From: Planctomycetota bacterium
GTDB lineage: Bacteria > Planctomycetota > Phycisphaerae > UBA1845 > PWPN01
Length of the DNA stretch: 64,000 bases
Assembly: GCA_029550525.1 (NCBI GenBank)
Contig: JAKPHF010000011.1
Span: forward strand, 30,058-94,057
Direction: 5' to 3'
Part shown: piece after piece, positions 16,903 to 25,965 of the stretch
Layout: every line of letters starts with the position of its first letter
How positions within the stretch are numbered: position 1 is the stretch's first letter
Made by a program: the position numbers and the translations under genes
The notes under the pieces: model-generated
The model's input: only the letters and a program-made list of their open reading frames with translations
What the model was told of the DNA's origin: nothing
Databases searched by the model: none

Positions 16903-18030
16903 ATGGATATCCAGAGCGTGCGAGAACTGTTTCCGATCACGCGGAATTACAACTTCCAGAACCACGCCGGCGTGGCCCCGCTGTGCGCGCCGGCCGCCGA
17001 GGCCATCCAACGCTACGCCCGCGAGACCTGCGAGTGCGCGAGCGTGCGGACGGATTTCTACCGCGAGGTCGAGCAGGTCCGCCGGATGGCCGCTCAACTT
17101 ATCAACGCCATGCCCGAGGAGATCACGTTCGTCAAGAACACCACCGAGGGTATCGGATGGGTGGCCAATGGCCTGAGCTGGAATACCGGTGACAACGTCG
17201 TCACCACCAACGTCGAGTTCCCCGCCAACATCTACCCGTGGATGGGCCTGCAGTCGCGGGGCGTCCAGCTTCGCATGGTGCCCGAGGAGAACGGCCGGGT
17301 GCCCGTCGAGCGGATCATCGATGCCATCAACAGCAAGACGCGGGTGGTCACGGTGTCGGCCGTCCAGTTCGCCAGCGGTTACCGCACCGATCTGGCCACG
17401 CTGGGCCGCGTCTGCAAAGAAAAGGGCGTCCTGTTCTGCGTGGATGCCATCCAGGCCCTGGGTGTCCTGCCCATCGACGTGCGTGCCATGAACATCGACT
17501 TCCTCTCCGCCGACGGGCACAAGTGGCTCTGCGGCCCGGAAGGTTGCGGCATCTTCTACTGCAACAGCTCGCTCATCGGCCACCTCAAGCCGGTCATCGC
17601 CGGTTGGCTCTGCATGGTCGATGCCCTCGACTTCGGTAATTATCGCTTCGAGTTCGTCGACAGCGCCCGCAAGTTCGACACCGGCAGCTACAACCTGGGC
17701 GGCATCGTGGGGCTGGGCGCGGCCATCAAGACGTTGCTCGACATTGGCATCGAGAACATCACCGCTCATGTTCTCATGCTGACCGACCGCATGGTGAGCA
17801 AGCTGCGCGACAAGGGATATCGAGTGATCTCGTCGCGCCGTCCCGGCGAGGCCAGCGGGATTGTGGCGTTCATTTCCGACGTGCACGATCACGCCAAGAT
17901 CCAAAAGCACCTGCAAGCTGAGCACCGCATCGTCATCGCCGTCCGCGAAGGGCGCCTCCGCTCGAGCCCGCACGTGTACAACACCATCGAGGAGATCGAC
18001 CGGATGGTGGAGGTGCTGCCCGGCCACTGA
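16903..18030 (+). CDS. Class V aminotransferase, cysteine-desulfurase-like fold
   Basis: PLP-dependent enzyme of fold type I, 375 residues. The start at 16903 is preceded by a GGGAGGG ribosome-binding site. NHAGVAPLCAPAAEAI at the N-terminus, FVKNTTEGIGWVANGL near residue 75 and the PLP-Lys motif SADGHKWLCGPEG (Lys about 207) are class V hallmarks. The SGYRTDL and VDAIQALGVLP blocks match the isopenicillin-epimerase/CsdA-like branch. No specific Cys loop typical of NifS/IscS is evident near the C-terminus, so sulfur transfer is not assured. The substrate cannot be told from sequence or neighbours. Confidence 0.9.
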   Translation: MDIQSVRELFPITRNYNFQNHAGVAPLCAPAAEAIQRYARETCECASVRTDFYREVEQVRRMAAQLINAMPEEITFVKNTTEGIGWVANGLSWNTGDNVVTTNVEFPANIYPWMGLQSRGVQLRMVPEENGRVPVERIIDAINSKTRVVTVSAVQFASGYRTDLATLGRVCKEKGVLFCVDAIQALGVLPIDVRAMNIDFLSADGHKWLCGPEGCGIFYCNSSLIGHLKPVIAGWLCMVDALDFGNYRFEFVDSARKFDTGSYNLGGIVGLGAAIKTLLDIGIENITAHVLMLTDRMVSKLRDKGYRVISSRRPGEASGIVAFISDVHDHAKIQKHLQAEHRIVIAVREGRLRSSPHVYNTIEEIDRMVEVLPGH

Positions 18031-18284
18031 CGAAGGCGAATGACGAAGCTCGAATGACGAATGACGAAACCACACGATGTGGGATTCGCAACGGGTGTGT
18101 GTGAGATCTGCAAGCGCTACGGCTTGTGACGGACACGTCGTTCGGGCGTTTCTGCCCCGCAAGGGGCAGCGGTCAATAGCCCGGCGGCGTAAGCTCCCGG
18201 TCGGCGACAGGGATCGAAGCGCCTCGTCCCTTCTGTGTTGCGAAGCAGAGCCCCGATAGGGGCGACAGAAGTATCCGATATCGG
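18031..18284. repeat. Intergenic repeat block: TGACGAA words plus GCCCCGCAAGGGGC unit
   Basis: Two repeat types stand side by side. At 18029-18070 are tandem GAATGACGAA words, related to 2804-2960 and 27889-28066. At 18147-18200 are TGCCCCGCAAGGGGCAG, CAATAGCCC and GGCGGCGTAAGC, the same unit as at 4172-4222. A third hairpin-like block CAGAGCCCCGATAGGGGCG follows at about 18246. The block separates a plus-strand gene from the convergent GH2 gene. Confidence 0.75.
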
Positions 18285-21200
18285 TCACTTCTGGATCACC
18301 ACCAGCCCCACGTCGATGTTCTGACCGCCGCCGGTCTGCCGACAGTGGACCGCGATGGTGTTGCGACCCGGCTTGAACGCCGCGATCGCCTCGGGGCTCA
18401 GCGGCACCTCAACGTAGCCTTGCACATAATCCTTTCGCTCGAGCACTCGCCGACCGTTGACGTAGATCTCCACGTCCTCGTCGTGGTACAGCCGCCAGTA
18501 GCCGCCGCTCAGCTGGGCTGATGGTTCGACTTCGATGGAGGTCCGCAGCCAGATGTCGGGCTTGTTCCAGCGCGTCGAGACGATCGCGTTGGGCGTTCCT
18601 CGTGTGCCGAATCCGCCGGCGCCGAGCTTCCACGCGCTGTCGTCGAACGTTGCCGACGTCCATTCCCCGGCCGGCTGGTCCGTCGTGAAACGCCACTGGT
18701 GACGGCCCGACTCGGCGGTGGGAATCAGCACCTTCAGGCCGGTGTTCTGGGCGACCGGATCGTTTGATCGGTAATCGCTGCCCAATCCATGCTCGCCGTC
18801 GAACGTCAGCAGGACGGTGGGATCGACCGGATAGCACCCCGCATTCGCACTGAAGACCGCCAGCCCGCCCTTGTGCTCGGCATCCGCGGGTACTTCGATG
18901 CGAATGCGCACCGTGCGGTTCTGGGCCAGGCCGGCCCGTAACTTGTCAAGGACGCGATCCTTGATCGACTGCCGCACCAGGTAGCCGTAGCTGCCCTGGT
19001 AGCCCTTGTGGTGCGACAACGCACCGCGAGCGTCGGCCGGGTCGTCCGGCAGCTTCACCGATGCGATCTTCTCGCCGTTGACGGAGATCACCACGTCGCT
19101 CGGCCACTTCTTCCCATCGGTCTGAGGATATCGCACGGACCGCTTGACGGCCGGCCAGTCGAGCTTCTCGTCGCCCGCCTTGGCGGCGAGTTCGGCGAGA
19201 ATCGTCAGCTCTTTGAGCCGGTCGATCTCGAGTCCTTTGGGAATGCGAATCTCGTACTCGGCTACGCCCGCGCCTTGTGAGGCCACCTTCTCGGCCGACA
19301 GCTTCTGCGGGCCCTGGCCGCCGAACGACCAGCGGGCGAAATCCGTGGGACCGAAGCGAAGGGCGAAGCGGTTCGACGCCACTGACTCCATCCGCGGCAG
19401 CGGCCCGCCGTCGATCAGCACGTTGACGTAGTTGCGGGCGACCACGTCGTTTCCGTCAAGCACCTCCACGAGCAGCGCGCCGGTGATCCCCCGGCCCGCC
19501 TTGTTTGCGTTGATGCGAATGGGCGGCTGATCGACCACGCTGAACGGCTTCCACGACGCCTCGCGGGTTTCCCACGTGCCGTCAGTACGCTCGCCGAACG
19601 CGTCGAGCCAGTCGATGCGATAGCGAAGCTTCAAGTCCTCTCCCTTGCGGTCGGACCAATGGCTGATCTTGATGGGCACGTCGTGCTGCTCGCCGGGCCT
19701 CAGCACGAGCATAGGCGGGGCGTCGATCACGACGAAGTCGGCCCCATTGATGTCGGCCAGCGAGAAACCCGGGTGCCAGAAGTCGTAGCCGTACTCCTTG
19801 TCCGACCGGTCGTAGTTGACGAAGCCGTTGTGCTCCCACTCGATGTCCGACAGCTCGGTGTAGATGTAGCCGCAGATCTTGTCATGCAGCCGCAATTCGT
19901 TGGTCAGGTACTTGAAGCACCAGGAGATGTCCTGGTCGCCCAGGCCGGCGCTGATGCCGCCGTACTCGCTGTTCATCAGCGGCTCGTTACCCTGCTTGCG
20001 ACCCCCGATGTAGTTGAACGTCGAGCCGGGGTACGTCTTCTCGACCACCTCGGCGATGTGCCGCCGGGCCTCGCCATAGTCGTTGATGTAGAAATGCCAC
20101 GAGTTGATGTCCGTGACCACGTGGTCGTACTTGCAAGGCGAGTTGTCCTCGACCAGCCGCGTGGGATCCAGTTCCTTGGTCCGGTGGAAGATCCGCTCGA
20201 CCCACTCCTGGTGATCCGGCTTGTATCCGCCGTGCTCGATCCCCCAGGTCTCGTTGAAGTCCACCCACGCGAAGATGGCCGGATGGTTGAAGTCGCGGGC
20301 GATCACCGCCGGCAGCATCTGCTCAAACCATTTCTTCGACTGCTCGGTGTGGATCCAGTAGTTGGGCATGTCCTGCATGATCAGCACGCCCAGCTTGTCG
20401 GCCCAGTACAGCTCGCGCGGGATGGGGGCTTTGATGTGGATGCGCAGGAAATTAATGCCGATCCGCTTGCAGAGCTCGTAGTCGTTCTTGATCACTGCGT
20501 CGGAGGGGTATTGGTAGATGCCGTCCGGATGGAACGACTGGTGCAGCGCTCCGCGGAGATAGATCGGTTTGCCGTTGAGGTAGATGTACTGGTATGCCCG
20601 GCCCGGAGCCAGATCGCGCTTGATCTCCCGCAGGCCGAAGTACGTCTCCACGCGATCGACGATCTTCTTGCCATCCAGGAGTTCGATCACGGCCGGATAC
20701 AACCTGGGCGACTCGGGCCACCACAACTCGGGCTTGTTCACCTTGGCCGCGATTCGCACATGGTCAACCGCTTTGGTCTCGACGGGCGGAAAAGCTTCGT
20801 CCGGACTGCTGAGCCGGACGGTCAGACCTTGCCCTTTGCTGACGGCCACGTCGTACGTCATGGTGCCGTCCTGAACGTTCGGCACGCCACGGATGGACTG
20901 CACGTAGGCGCGTCCGCGGGCCTCCAGGTACACCGTCTGCCAGATGCCGCTGGTGCGGGTGTACCAGCCGATCTGCTTGCCCGTCGGCTGCTGACCGTCG
21001 GTCACATCCTTCGCGCGAATGATGATGGTCACTTTTTCGCCCGGTTTGGCGAACGGCGCGAGGTTGATCTCGAACGGCACATAACCGCCGACGTGCTCGC
21101 CGGCGAGCTTACCATTGACCCACACCTTCGCTTCCCAGTCGCACGCGCCGACGATGAGCCACGCGTCCTTGTCCTGCCACGCTTCGCCGGATGGCAACGT

Positions 21201-21497
21201 CAGTTCTCGCGCGTACCAGGCCACGCCCTTGTATTCCGTGTCGCCGATGCCGCTGAGCTTGCTCTCCCACGGAAACGGCACGACGATCGTCCGGGCAAAC
21301 CGGCGGTTGCCGGGTTCGAACCATTTCTCCGATTCGCCCGCATCCTGAGCATCGAATTCGAATCGCCACGAACCGTTGAGGTTGACCCACGCAGGTCGTT
21401 GAAAGTCAGGCCGCGGGTGTTCTGGATGCGGCACGTCGGCCAGAAGCCCTGTGTTCATGACCAAAACCGAAGCGATGGGAAGGAGATGTGTTTTCAT
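18285..21497 (-). CDS. Secreted glycoside hydrolase family 2 enzyme (beta-galactosidase/glucuronidase-like)
   Basis: A retaining exo-glycosidase of clan GH-A, 1070 residues. The signal peptide is MKTHLLPIASVLVMNTGLLA. Domain order: sugar-binding jelly roll (about 30-200, with LNGSWRFEF and KGVAWYARELTLP), immunoglobulin-like domain (about 210-300), then the TIM barrel. Acid/base Glu is in WVDFNETWG (about E416) and nucleophile Glu in LMNSEYGG (about E511). The C-terminal 450 residues hold further beta domains, including a jelly-roll-like one near 950-1060 (FDDSAWKLGAGGFGTR, YHDEDVEIYVNGRRV). Divergent from the Gfo/Idh/MocA gene; a TATATAA element at about 21511-21517 may serve as -10 for this gene. 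Confidence 0.92.
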   Translation of the reverse strand: MKTHLLPIASVLVMNTGLLADVPHPEHPRPDFQRPAWVNLNGSWRFEFDAQDAGESEKWFEPGNRRFARTIVVPFPWESKLSGIGDTEYKGVAWYARELTLPSGEAWQDKDAWLIVGACDWEAKVWVNGKLAGEHVGGYVPFEINLAPFAKPGEKVTIIIRAKDVTDGQQPTGKQIGWYTRTSGIWQTVYLEARGRAYVQSIRGVPNVQDGTMTYDVAVSKGQGLTVRLSSPDEAFPPVETKAVDHVRIAAKVNKPELWWPESPRLYPAVIELLDGKKIVDRVETYFGLREIKRDLAPGRAYQYIYLNGKPIYLRGALHQSFHPDGIYQYPSDAVIKNDYELCKRIGINFLRIHIKAPIPRELYWADKLGVLIMQDMPNYWIHTEQSKKWFEQMLPAVIARDFNHPAIFAWVDFNETWGIEHGGYKPDHQEWVERIFHRTKELDPTRLVEDNSPCKYDHVVTDINSWHFYINDYGEARRHIAEVVEKTYPGSTFNYIGGRKQGNEPLMNSEYGGISAGLGDQDISWCFKYLTNELRLHDKICGYIYTELSDIEWEHNGFVNYDRSDKEYGYDFWHPGFSLADINGADFVVIDAPPMLVLRPGEQHDVPIKISHWSDRKGEDLKLRYRIDWLDAFGERTDGTWETREASWKPFSVVDQPPIRINANKAGRGITGALLVEVLDGNDVVARNYVNVLIDGGPLPRMESVASNRFALRFGPTDFARWSFGGQGPQKLSAEKVASQGAGVAEYEIRIPKGLEIDRLKELTILAELAAKAGDEKLDWPAVKRSVRYPQTDGKKWPSDVVISVNGEKIASVKLPDDPADARGALSHHKGYQGSYGYLVRQSIKDRVLDKLRAGLAQNRTVRIRIEVPADAEHKGGLAVFSANAGCYPVDPTVLLTFDGEHGLGSDYRSNDPVAQNTGLKVLIPTAESGRHQWRFTTDQPAGEWTSATFDDSAWKLGAGGFGTRGTPNAIVSTRWNKPDIWLRTSIEVEPSAQLSGGYWRLYHDEDVEIYVNGRRVLERKDYVQGYVEVPLSPEAIAAFKPGRNTIAVHCRQTGGGQNIDVGLVVIQK

Positions 21498-21607
21498 GGT
21501 GGGCGGATTTTATATAACGGTTGCTCTCTCGCCAAGGGCCCGTTAAGATCTGCGTCTGCCGGGGATCGGACGGATCCCGCCGGGTAAGGTTTGCAGGAGG
21601 ATACACC

Positions 21608-22633
21608 ATGATTCGTGTTGGCTTGATCGGTGCCGGGTTCATTGGGCGCAATCACTTCAATCAGTACGAGAAGCTCACCGACCGGGCCAAAGTCGTGGCC
21701 CTCTGCGACGCCGATGCCGATCGTCGCGCCGGCGACTGGTCCAAGGTCGGCGGAAACCTGGCCGACGCCCAGGGCACCAAACGCGACCTCGGTAACATCA
21801 AGCCTTACACCGACTGGCGGGAACTCGTCGCCGATCCTGAGGTGGACATGGTCGATATCTGCGTCCCGACCTATCTGCACCGCGAGATCACGGTAGCCGC
21901 CCTCCAGGCCGGCAAGCACGTTCTCTGCGAAAAGCCCATGGCCCTGAAGGTCGAGGACTGCAACGAGATGATCGCGGCCGCCAAGGGGCCGGCAAAATTC
22001 ATGGTCGCCCAGTGCATCCGCTTCTGGCCGGAGTACGTCTGGCTCAAGAAGGTCGTGGACAGCGGCGAGTACGGCCCGCTTCGTGCGCTGCACCTGCGCC
22101 GCCATTCCAGTCTGCCCACCTATGCTCTGAACAACTGGATCAGCAGCCCCGAAAAGTCCGGCGGTGCCATCCTCGACCTGCACGTGCACGACGTGGATTA
22201 CGCTCTGTACCTCCTGGGCAAGCCCAAGAGCGTCTTTGCCGCGGGTTACCAGCGGACGGGCGGCGGCATCGATCGCGTGTACGCCTCGTGGCAGTACCCC
22301 AGCAATGTCGTCCTGCAGCTCGAAGCGTTCTGGGACATGCCGCCCGGCTTCCCGTTCAACATGGGCTTCACCGCGGCGTTCGAAAAGGCCTCCGTGCACT
22401 GGGATTGTGCCCAGGGCGTGCCGCTCAAGGTCTACGTTATGGGCGAGGAGCCCAAGACGCCCGAGATGCCCGCCGAGGACGGCTACTTCGGCGAGATCTG
22501 CCATTTCCTCGATTGCATCGAGAAGAACGTTAAGCCGAGCATAACCACACCCGAAGAGAGCCGCGACGCCGTCGCCCTGGCCCTGGCCGAGCAGAAGAGC
22601 GTCCTGACGGGCAAACCCGTCGAAATCAACTGA
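21608..22633 (+). CDS. Gfo/Idh/MocA family NAD(P)-dependent oxidoreductase
   Basis: Likely oxidises or reduces a sugar or inositol derivative with NAD(P). The ATG at 21608 follows GCAGGAGG at a good distance. The N-terminal Rossmann motif is GLIGAGFIGRNHF, the characteristic EKPMALKVEDC motif lies near residue 100, and a C-terminal alpha/beta domain includes GGAILDLHVHDVDYALYLLG with the catalytic His/Asp region. The 341-residue length is normal. It is divergently placed to the GH2 gene with about 110 bases between, so the two may share control and act on the same carbohydrate. Confidence 0.93.
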   Translation: MIRVGLIGAGFIGRNHFNQYEKLTDRAKVVALCDADADRRAGDWSKVGGNLADAQGTKRDLGNIKPYTDWRELVADPEVDMVDICVPTYLHREITVAALQAGKHVLCEKPMALKVEDCNEMIAAAKGPAKFMVAQCIRFWPEYVWLKKVVDSGEYGPLRALHLRRHSSLPTYALNNWISSPEKSGGAILDLHVHDVDYALYLLGKPKSVFAAGYQRTGGGIDRVYASWQYPSNVVLQLEAFWDMPPGFPFNMGFTAAFEKASVHWDCAQGVPLKVYVMGEEPKTPEMPAEDGYFGEICHFLDCIEKNVKPSITTPEESRDAVALALAEQKSVLTGKPVEIN

Positions 22634-22875
22634 GACAGCCGCGAGCGGCGGGGCTTGACCCCGCCTTCTCCTTCCAATCGAATGTTTGCAACGAGCGGCG
22701 GGGCTTAACTTGGCTTCGCCCCGCCGTTTCTTAACGTCAGTGTCCCTCTCTGTCGCGAACCTCGGCGCGTCCCCGCCCCTCGCAGACTTCGCCGTCACCC
22801 TATTGGCCCCCGTGTCGGTCTCATTTACAATCCATCTACGTCCAAAGCTCAGGCTTCACAGGGAGTCTACGTTTC
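22634..22875. repeat. Intergenic region with two GCGGCGGGGCTTGACCCCGCC hairpin units
   Basis: Units lie at 22641-22670 (GAGCGGCGGGGCTTGACCCC, then GCC) and at 22691-22727 (GAGCGGCGGGGCTT, a variant middle, then CGCCCCGCCG). Related units occur at 24231-24262 and 60550-60580. The first directly follows the oxidoreductase gene and may act as its terminator. The remaining bases to 22875 should hold the promoter of the next gene, but no clear box was seen. Confidence 0.75.
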
Positions 22876-24213
22876 ATGCGCCCATCTCGTGGAATCCATC
22901 GTACGTTGAGCCACATCGTTCATGTCATTTGTGCGGCATTCGCAATCCTGTTCGCCGCCGGATGTGCAGCGGGTCCCAACCGAGCCTGGCTCGGCCTGAA
23001 TACCGACCTGAGCCGGCCGGCCGGCGTCGCCGAGCATAGACCCGCCGTGTCCGCTCGCCTGGCTCTGCTCGAAGAGTTGAAGGTGCCGCAGATTCGCGAC
23101 CCGGCCATGAATTGGGCGATCGCTCAGCCCGCTCCGGATAGCCCGCTCGACTTTTCGGCCTCCGATGCTGTGGTGCGAGCGACCGGGAACATGAAGGCCG
23201 ACCTGCTGGTTGTCTTCCGAGGCGTTCCCGGATGGGCATCCGGGCGACCCGATGCCGCGACTGTTACCACGGGGCTTCCGGATCGCCGGTACGCCCAAGC
23301 CTTCGCCGCCTTCGTCAGCGCGTTTGTCGAGCGATACGACGGCGACGGCCACCACGACATGCGGCACCTCGAGCGACCCGTTCACGCGTATCAGTTCATG
23401 CAGGAGGTGGAATCGCTACCGCCGTCGGAGTACGCCTGGTGGCTGCGTGTCTTCCGCGAGGCGGTCAAGGCGGCCGATCCCCACGCCATCGTCGTGTTGG
23501 GAGGACTGCAAAGCCCGGGCCTGAAGTTCCCGGACGAGCCCTTCGGCAACTATGCGGCTTACTTCGAGCACCTGCTCGACGATCCGGAGCTGGGCGGGCC
23601 GGCGTACCCGCAGTTCGACGTGGCTGCCTTCCACAGCTTTCCCGGCCGGCATCCGGGCCGATTGCCTTTCGATGAGTCCGTCGCCTACATGCGGGAGGTC
23701 ATGGCCAAACACGACCTGACGTTGCCCATTTGGCTGACCGCTTACGGCGCGGGCAGCGCGCCCGAAACCCTCGACATCCAGGCCGAGAACATCCTCAAAT
23801 GGACGCTCCGGGCTCGCAGCCTCGGCATCCAGCGAATGTATCTGCATTGCCTTTGTGATTCCGACGACCCCGGGCACGGGCCCGCCCAGAACTGCGGACT
23901 CGTGCGGGAAGTCGACGATACCGACATCTTTCGAAAGCCCGCATTTCACGTGTTTGCGAGGCTCCTCCGCGAGTTGGAGGAGCGGCCGGACGTGGCCTTC
24001 CGCGGAGAAGGCTATTACGTGTTGAGCGGGAAGGGCAAGCCCCGCTACGTGGTGTGGAAGGAGGCTTCGTACGAACCCGGCGGGACACTCACGCCCGGCT
24101 GGTGGTCGGTCCAGACGCTGACCGGCCCCAAGACAGTCCGCCAGGGCTCTGAGGTTCGCTTGACCAGCAGTCCGTTGTGGGTCCAGCGAACCACCAGCCC
24201 CTTCATCGACTAA
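22876..24213 (+). CDS. Predicted lipoprotein with TIM-barrel glycosidase-like fold
   Basis: Signal peptide with lipobox LFAAGCAAG, so likely anchored in a membrane. The rest resembles clan-A glycosidases (GH39-like): GLNTDLSRP at the first strand, LKVPQIRDPAMNWA, and a strand-4-like segment HAYQFMQEVES where Gln-Glu stands in place of Asn-Glu. IWLTAYGAGS takes the place of the strand-7 nucleophile motif, yet has Ala-Tyr instead of Glu. If the alignment is right the nucleophile is lost and the protein may bind sugar rather than cut it. Length is 445 residues, and the C-terminal 70 residues are beta-rich. Function not assigned. Confidence 0.7.
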   Translation: MRPSRGIHRTLSHIVHVICAAFAILFAAGCAAGPNRAWLGLNTDLSRPAGVAEHRPAVSARLALLEELKVPQIRDPAMNWAIAQPAPDSPLDFSASDAVVRATGNMKADLLVVFRGVPGWASGRPDAATVTTGLPDRRYAQAFAAFVSAFVERYDGDGHHDMRHLERPVHAYQFMQEVESLPPSEYAWWLRVFREAVKAADPHAIVVLGGLQSPGLKFPDEPFGNYAAYFEHLLDDPELGGPAYPQFDVAAFHSFPGRHPGRLPFDESVAYMREVMAKHDLTLPIWLTAYGAGSAPETLDIQAENILKWTLRARSLGIQRMYLHCLCDSDDPGHGPAQNCGLVREVDDTDIFRKPAFHVFARLLRELEERPDVAFRGEGYYVLSGKGKPRYVVWKEASYEPGGTLTPGWWSVQTLTGPKTVRQGSEVRLTSSPLWVQRTTSPFID

Positions 24214-24219
24214 TATACG

Positions 24220-24279
24220 GGTACACCCCGTGAGCGACGGGACTTGATCCCGCCGTCTCCTCTCGGCTTTTGGTGTACC
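24220..24279. repeat. Nested inverted repeat between lipoprotein and rhodanese genes
   Basis: GGTACACC (24220-24227) pairs with GGTGTACC (24272-24279) and encloses a copy of the GAGCGACGGGACTTGATCCC hairpin (24231-24262). It could act as terminator or mRNA processing structure between the two co-directional genes. Confidence 0.65.
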
Positions 24280-24312
24280 GCCGCTGACGACGGTTGCGAC
24301 CGGAAACGACTC

Positions 24313-25038
24313 ATGCGAGAACTCAAACGCATACTACTCGAAGCGCTGATCATCGCGGCGGCGGGTGCAGCTGTCGGCCTAACCGCCAACGCCATGAACG
24401 TTAAGGGCCTCAAGCTGTTCAAAAACCACTTCCCGCCGCCGCCGACGACGACGAAGCCGACGCTGCCCGACAAAACAACCGCTCCCGCTCGAGACGTTGC
24501 ACGCGAGGCCGGCGGGACCACGCAGTCTGCCGACGTGCAGGTTGTCGCTACAGACCCGGCTGTCGATTCGACGCCGACGCCTCCTCTGGCAGACGATCCG
24601 TACGCCGGCCTTGCCCCCGAGGTCCGTGCCAAGCTCGAAGCGTACAGCCTCCAACCCATCCGGCTGGATGAACTATTGAAGCTGTACGAGGATCCGCTGT
24701 ACGCCGCCAATTTGTACGTGATCATCGACGCCCGTGACGACCGTGACTACGCCGAAGGGCACATCCCGGGTGCGTTCCAGCTCTTCCATTACCGAGCCGA
24801 GCAGTTTGTGGACGCCGTCGTGCCCGCGGCCCAAGCCGCCGAAAAGGTCATCGTCTACTGCAATGGCGGCGATTGCGATGACAGCGTCTTCACCGCGGAT
24901 CTCCTGCGACGCGATCACGCAATCGATCCTGGTCGCGTTTTCGTGTATCCGGAAGGGTTCGAAGGTTGGAAGAAGGCGGGGCTGCCCATCGAAATCGGTG
25001 TACGAGGCAGCGGCATCATAAAGGAGGGCGGCAATTGA
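24313..25038 (+). CDS. Membrane-anchored rhodanese-domain protein
   Basis: One N-terminal membrane segment (LEALIIAAAGAAVGLTAN), a Pro/Thr/Ala-rich linker (about residues 40-95), and a C-terminal rhodanese domain. That domain has VIIDARDDRDYAEGHIPGA and the active-site loop VYCNGGDCDDS with the sulfur-accepting Cys at about C183. The ATG at 24313 is preferred because it gives a conventional hydrophobic anchor. Its stop overlaps the TTG start of the next gene (TTGA), so the two are translationally coupled. Together they look like a periplasmic sulfur or thiol-redox unit. Natural sulfur donor unknown. Confidence 0.85.
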   Translation: MRELKRILLEALIIAAAGAAVGLTANAMNVKGLKLFKNHFPPPPTTTKPTLPDKTTAPARDVAREAGGTTQSADVQVVATDPAVDSTPTPPLADDPYAGLAPEVRAKLEAYSLQPIRLDELLKLYEDPLYAANLYVIIDARDDRDYAEGHIPGAFQLFHYRAEQFVDAVVPAAQAAEKVIVYCNGGDCDDSVFTADLLRRDHAIDPGRVFVYPEGFEGWKKAGLPIEIGVRGSGIIKEGGN

Positions 25039-25673
25039 ACACGCAACCGTCACTCCTGCACAAAATGGATCGGACCGGTCTGCCACTTCTGGTGGCCCGA
25101 CTTGTCCTGGGCGGCATGTTCATCTGGATGGGGCTGGCCAAGACCGGTTACCCCGAGCTGATACTCGAAAAGACCGGCCTGTACGACAAGCCCATCGTGC
25201 AGCGCATCGTCTTCACCGGTGGCGACGACAAGGGCTTCATCGAACTCGGCGGGCCCGTGCACTTCCTCAAGCTCATCCGCGAGTACGAGCTGTTCCCGCG
25301 TCAATTGTGGTTTCTGCTGAACTTCACCGCCGTCACCATGCCGTGGATCGAGGTTTTGTGCGGCATCCTGCTGATTGCCGGCGTGGCCGTGCGCGGAGCC
25401 GCCGGACTGCTGCTCGCGCTGTTGATCATGTTCACGACCATGATCGTCATCCGCGGCATCAACATCTATCACGCCAAGGATATCGCTTTCTGCGCAATCA
25501 AATTCAATTGTGGCTGCGGCGGCGGCGACGTCTTCATTTGCAGCAAGCTGATCGAAAACGTCACGCTGTCTCTCTTGGCCGTGCTGTGCCTGCTTTCCGG
25601 GACCGCACGGTTCTGCCTTGCCAAAAACATCATCCCCCCGCGCCCGGTCGAAACGCCATCCGAACAGCGTTGA
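25035..25673 (+). CDS. MauE/DoxX family redox-associated membrane protein
   Basis: A membrane protein of 212 residues with four hydrophobic segments: VARLVLGGMFIWMGLAKTG, the segment around MPWIEVLCGILLIAG, LLLALLIMFTTMIVI, and one near LSLLAVLCLL. This matches the MauE/DoxX fold. A Cys-rich loop (KFNCGCGGGDVFICS) lies between the third and fourth helices. The start is probably the TTG at 25035 with AAGGAGGG 7 bases upstream; an ATG at 25065 is the alternative. Translational coupling to the rhodanese gene suggests shared function in thiol or sulfur chemistry at the membrane. Confidence 0.82.
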   Translation: MNTQPSLLHKMDRTGLPLLVARLVLGGMFIWMGLAKTGYPELILEKTGLYDKPIVQRIVFTGGDDKGFIELGGPVHFLKLIREYELFPRQLWFLLNFTAVTMPWIEVLCGILLIAGVAVRGAAGLLLALLIMFTTMIVIRGINIYHAKDIAFCAIKFNCGCGGGDVFICSKLIENVTLSLLAVLCLLSGTARFCLAKNIIPPRPVETPSEQR

Positions 25674-25965
25674 TCGACTGTCCTGTTGCGGCCAACGCGC
25701 ATCGCGTCCGAGCACAAGCGGAATTGCGCCTCGGCAAAAAAATGTCACTGTGTTATTGGAATTAAGCCTGAAGGCGCCTACACTGCATCCGATCGGGGCC
25801 TTGGATCTCCCTTCCTGTCCCCACGCGGCTCGCCGAACAGGGTAAGCAGTTCCTGTCCGTGGTCGAACGGCGCGCAGGCTGTGCATGCCTGCCCGGATGG
25901 AACCGTCCGGCACACGGGAGAACCAGGTAGGCTTTCTCCGGGAACTATCACAAGGAGCGGAAAGT
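25674..25965. other. Upstream region of the broken PD40/dockerin gene
   Basis: A 292-base spacer without a recognised gene. It ends in CACAAGGAGCGGAAAGT directly before an ATG at 25966, a good ribosome-binding context. The reading frame from that ATG closes after 23 codons and is not the frame of the domain remnant that follows. A small hairpin GCAGGCTGTGCATGCCTGC lies at about 25875-25893. Confidence 0.5.

Noticed and set aside
25850..25965. Riboswitch upstream of the broken PD40 gene
   Set aside because: Only a small hairpin is visible; the conserved cores of c-di-GMP, cobalamin or other known riboswitches were not recognised.
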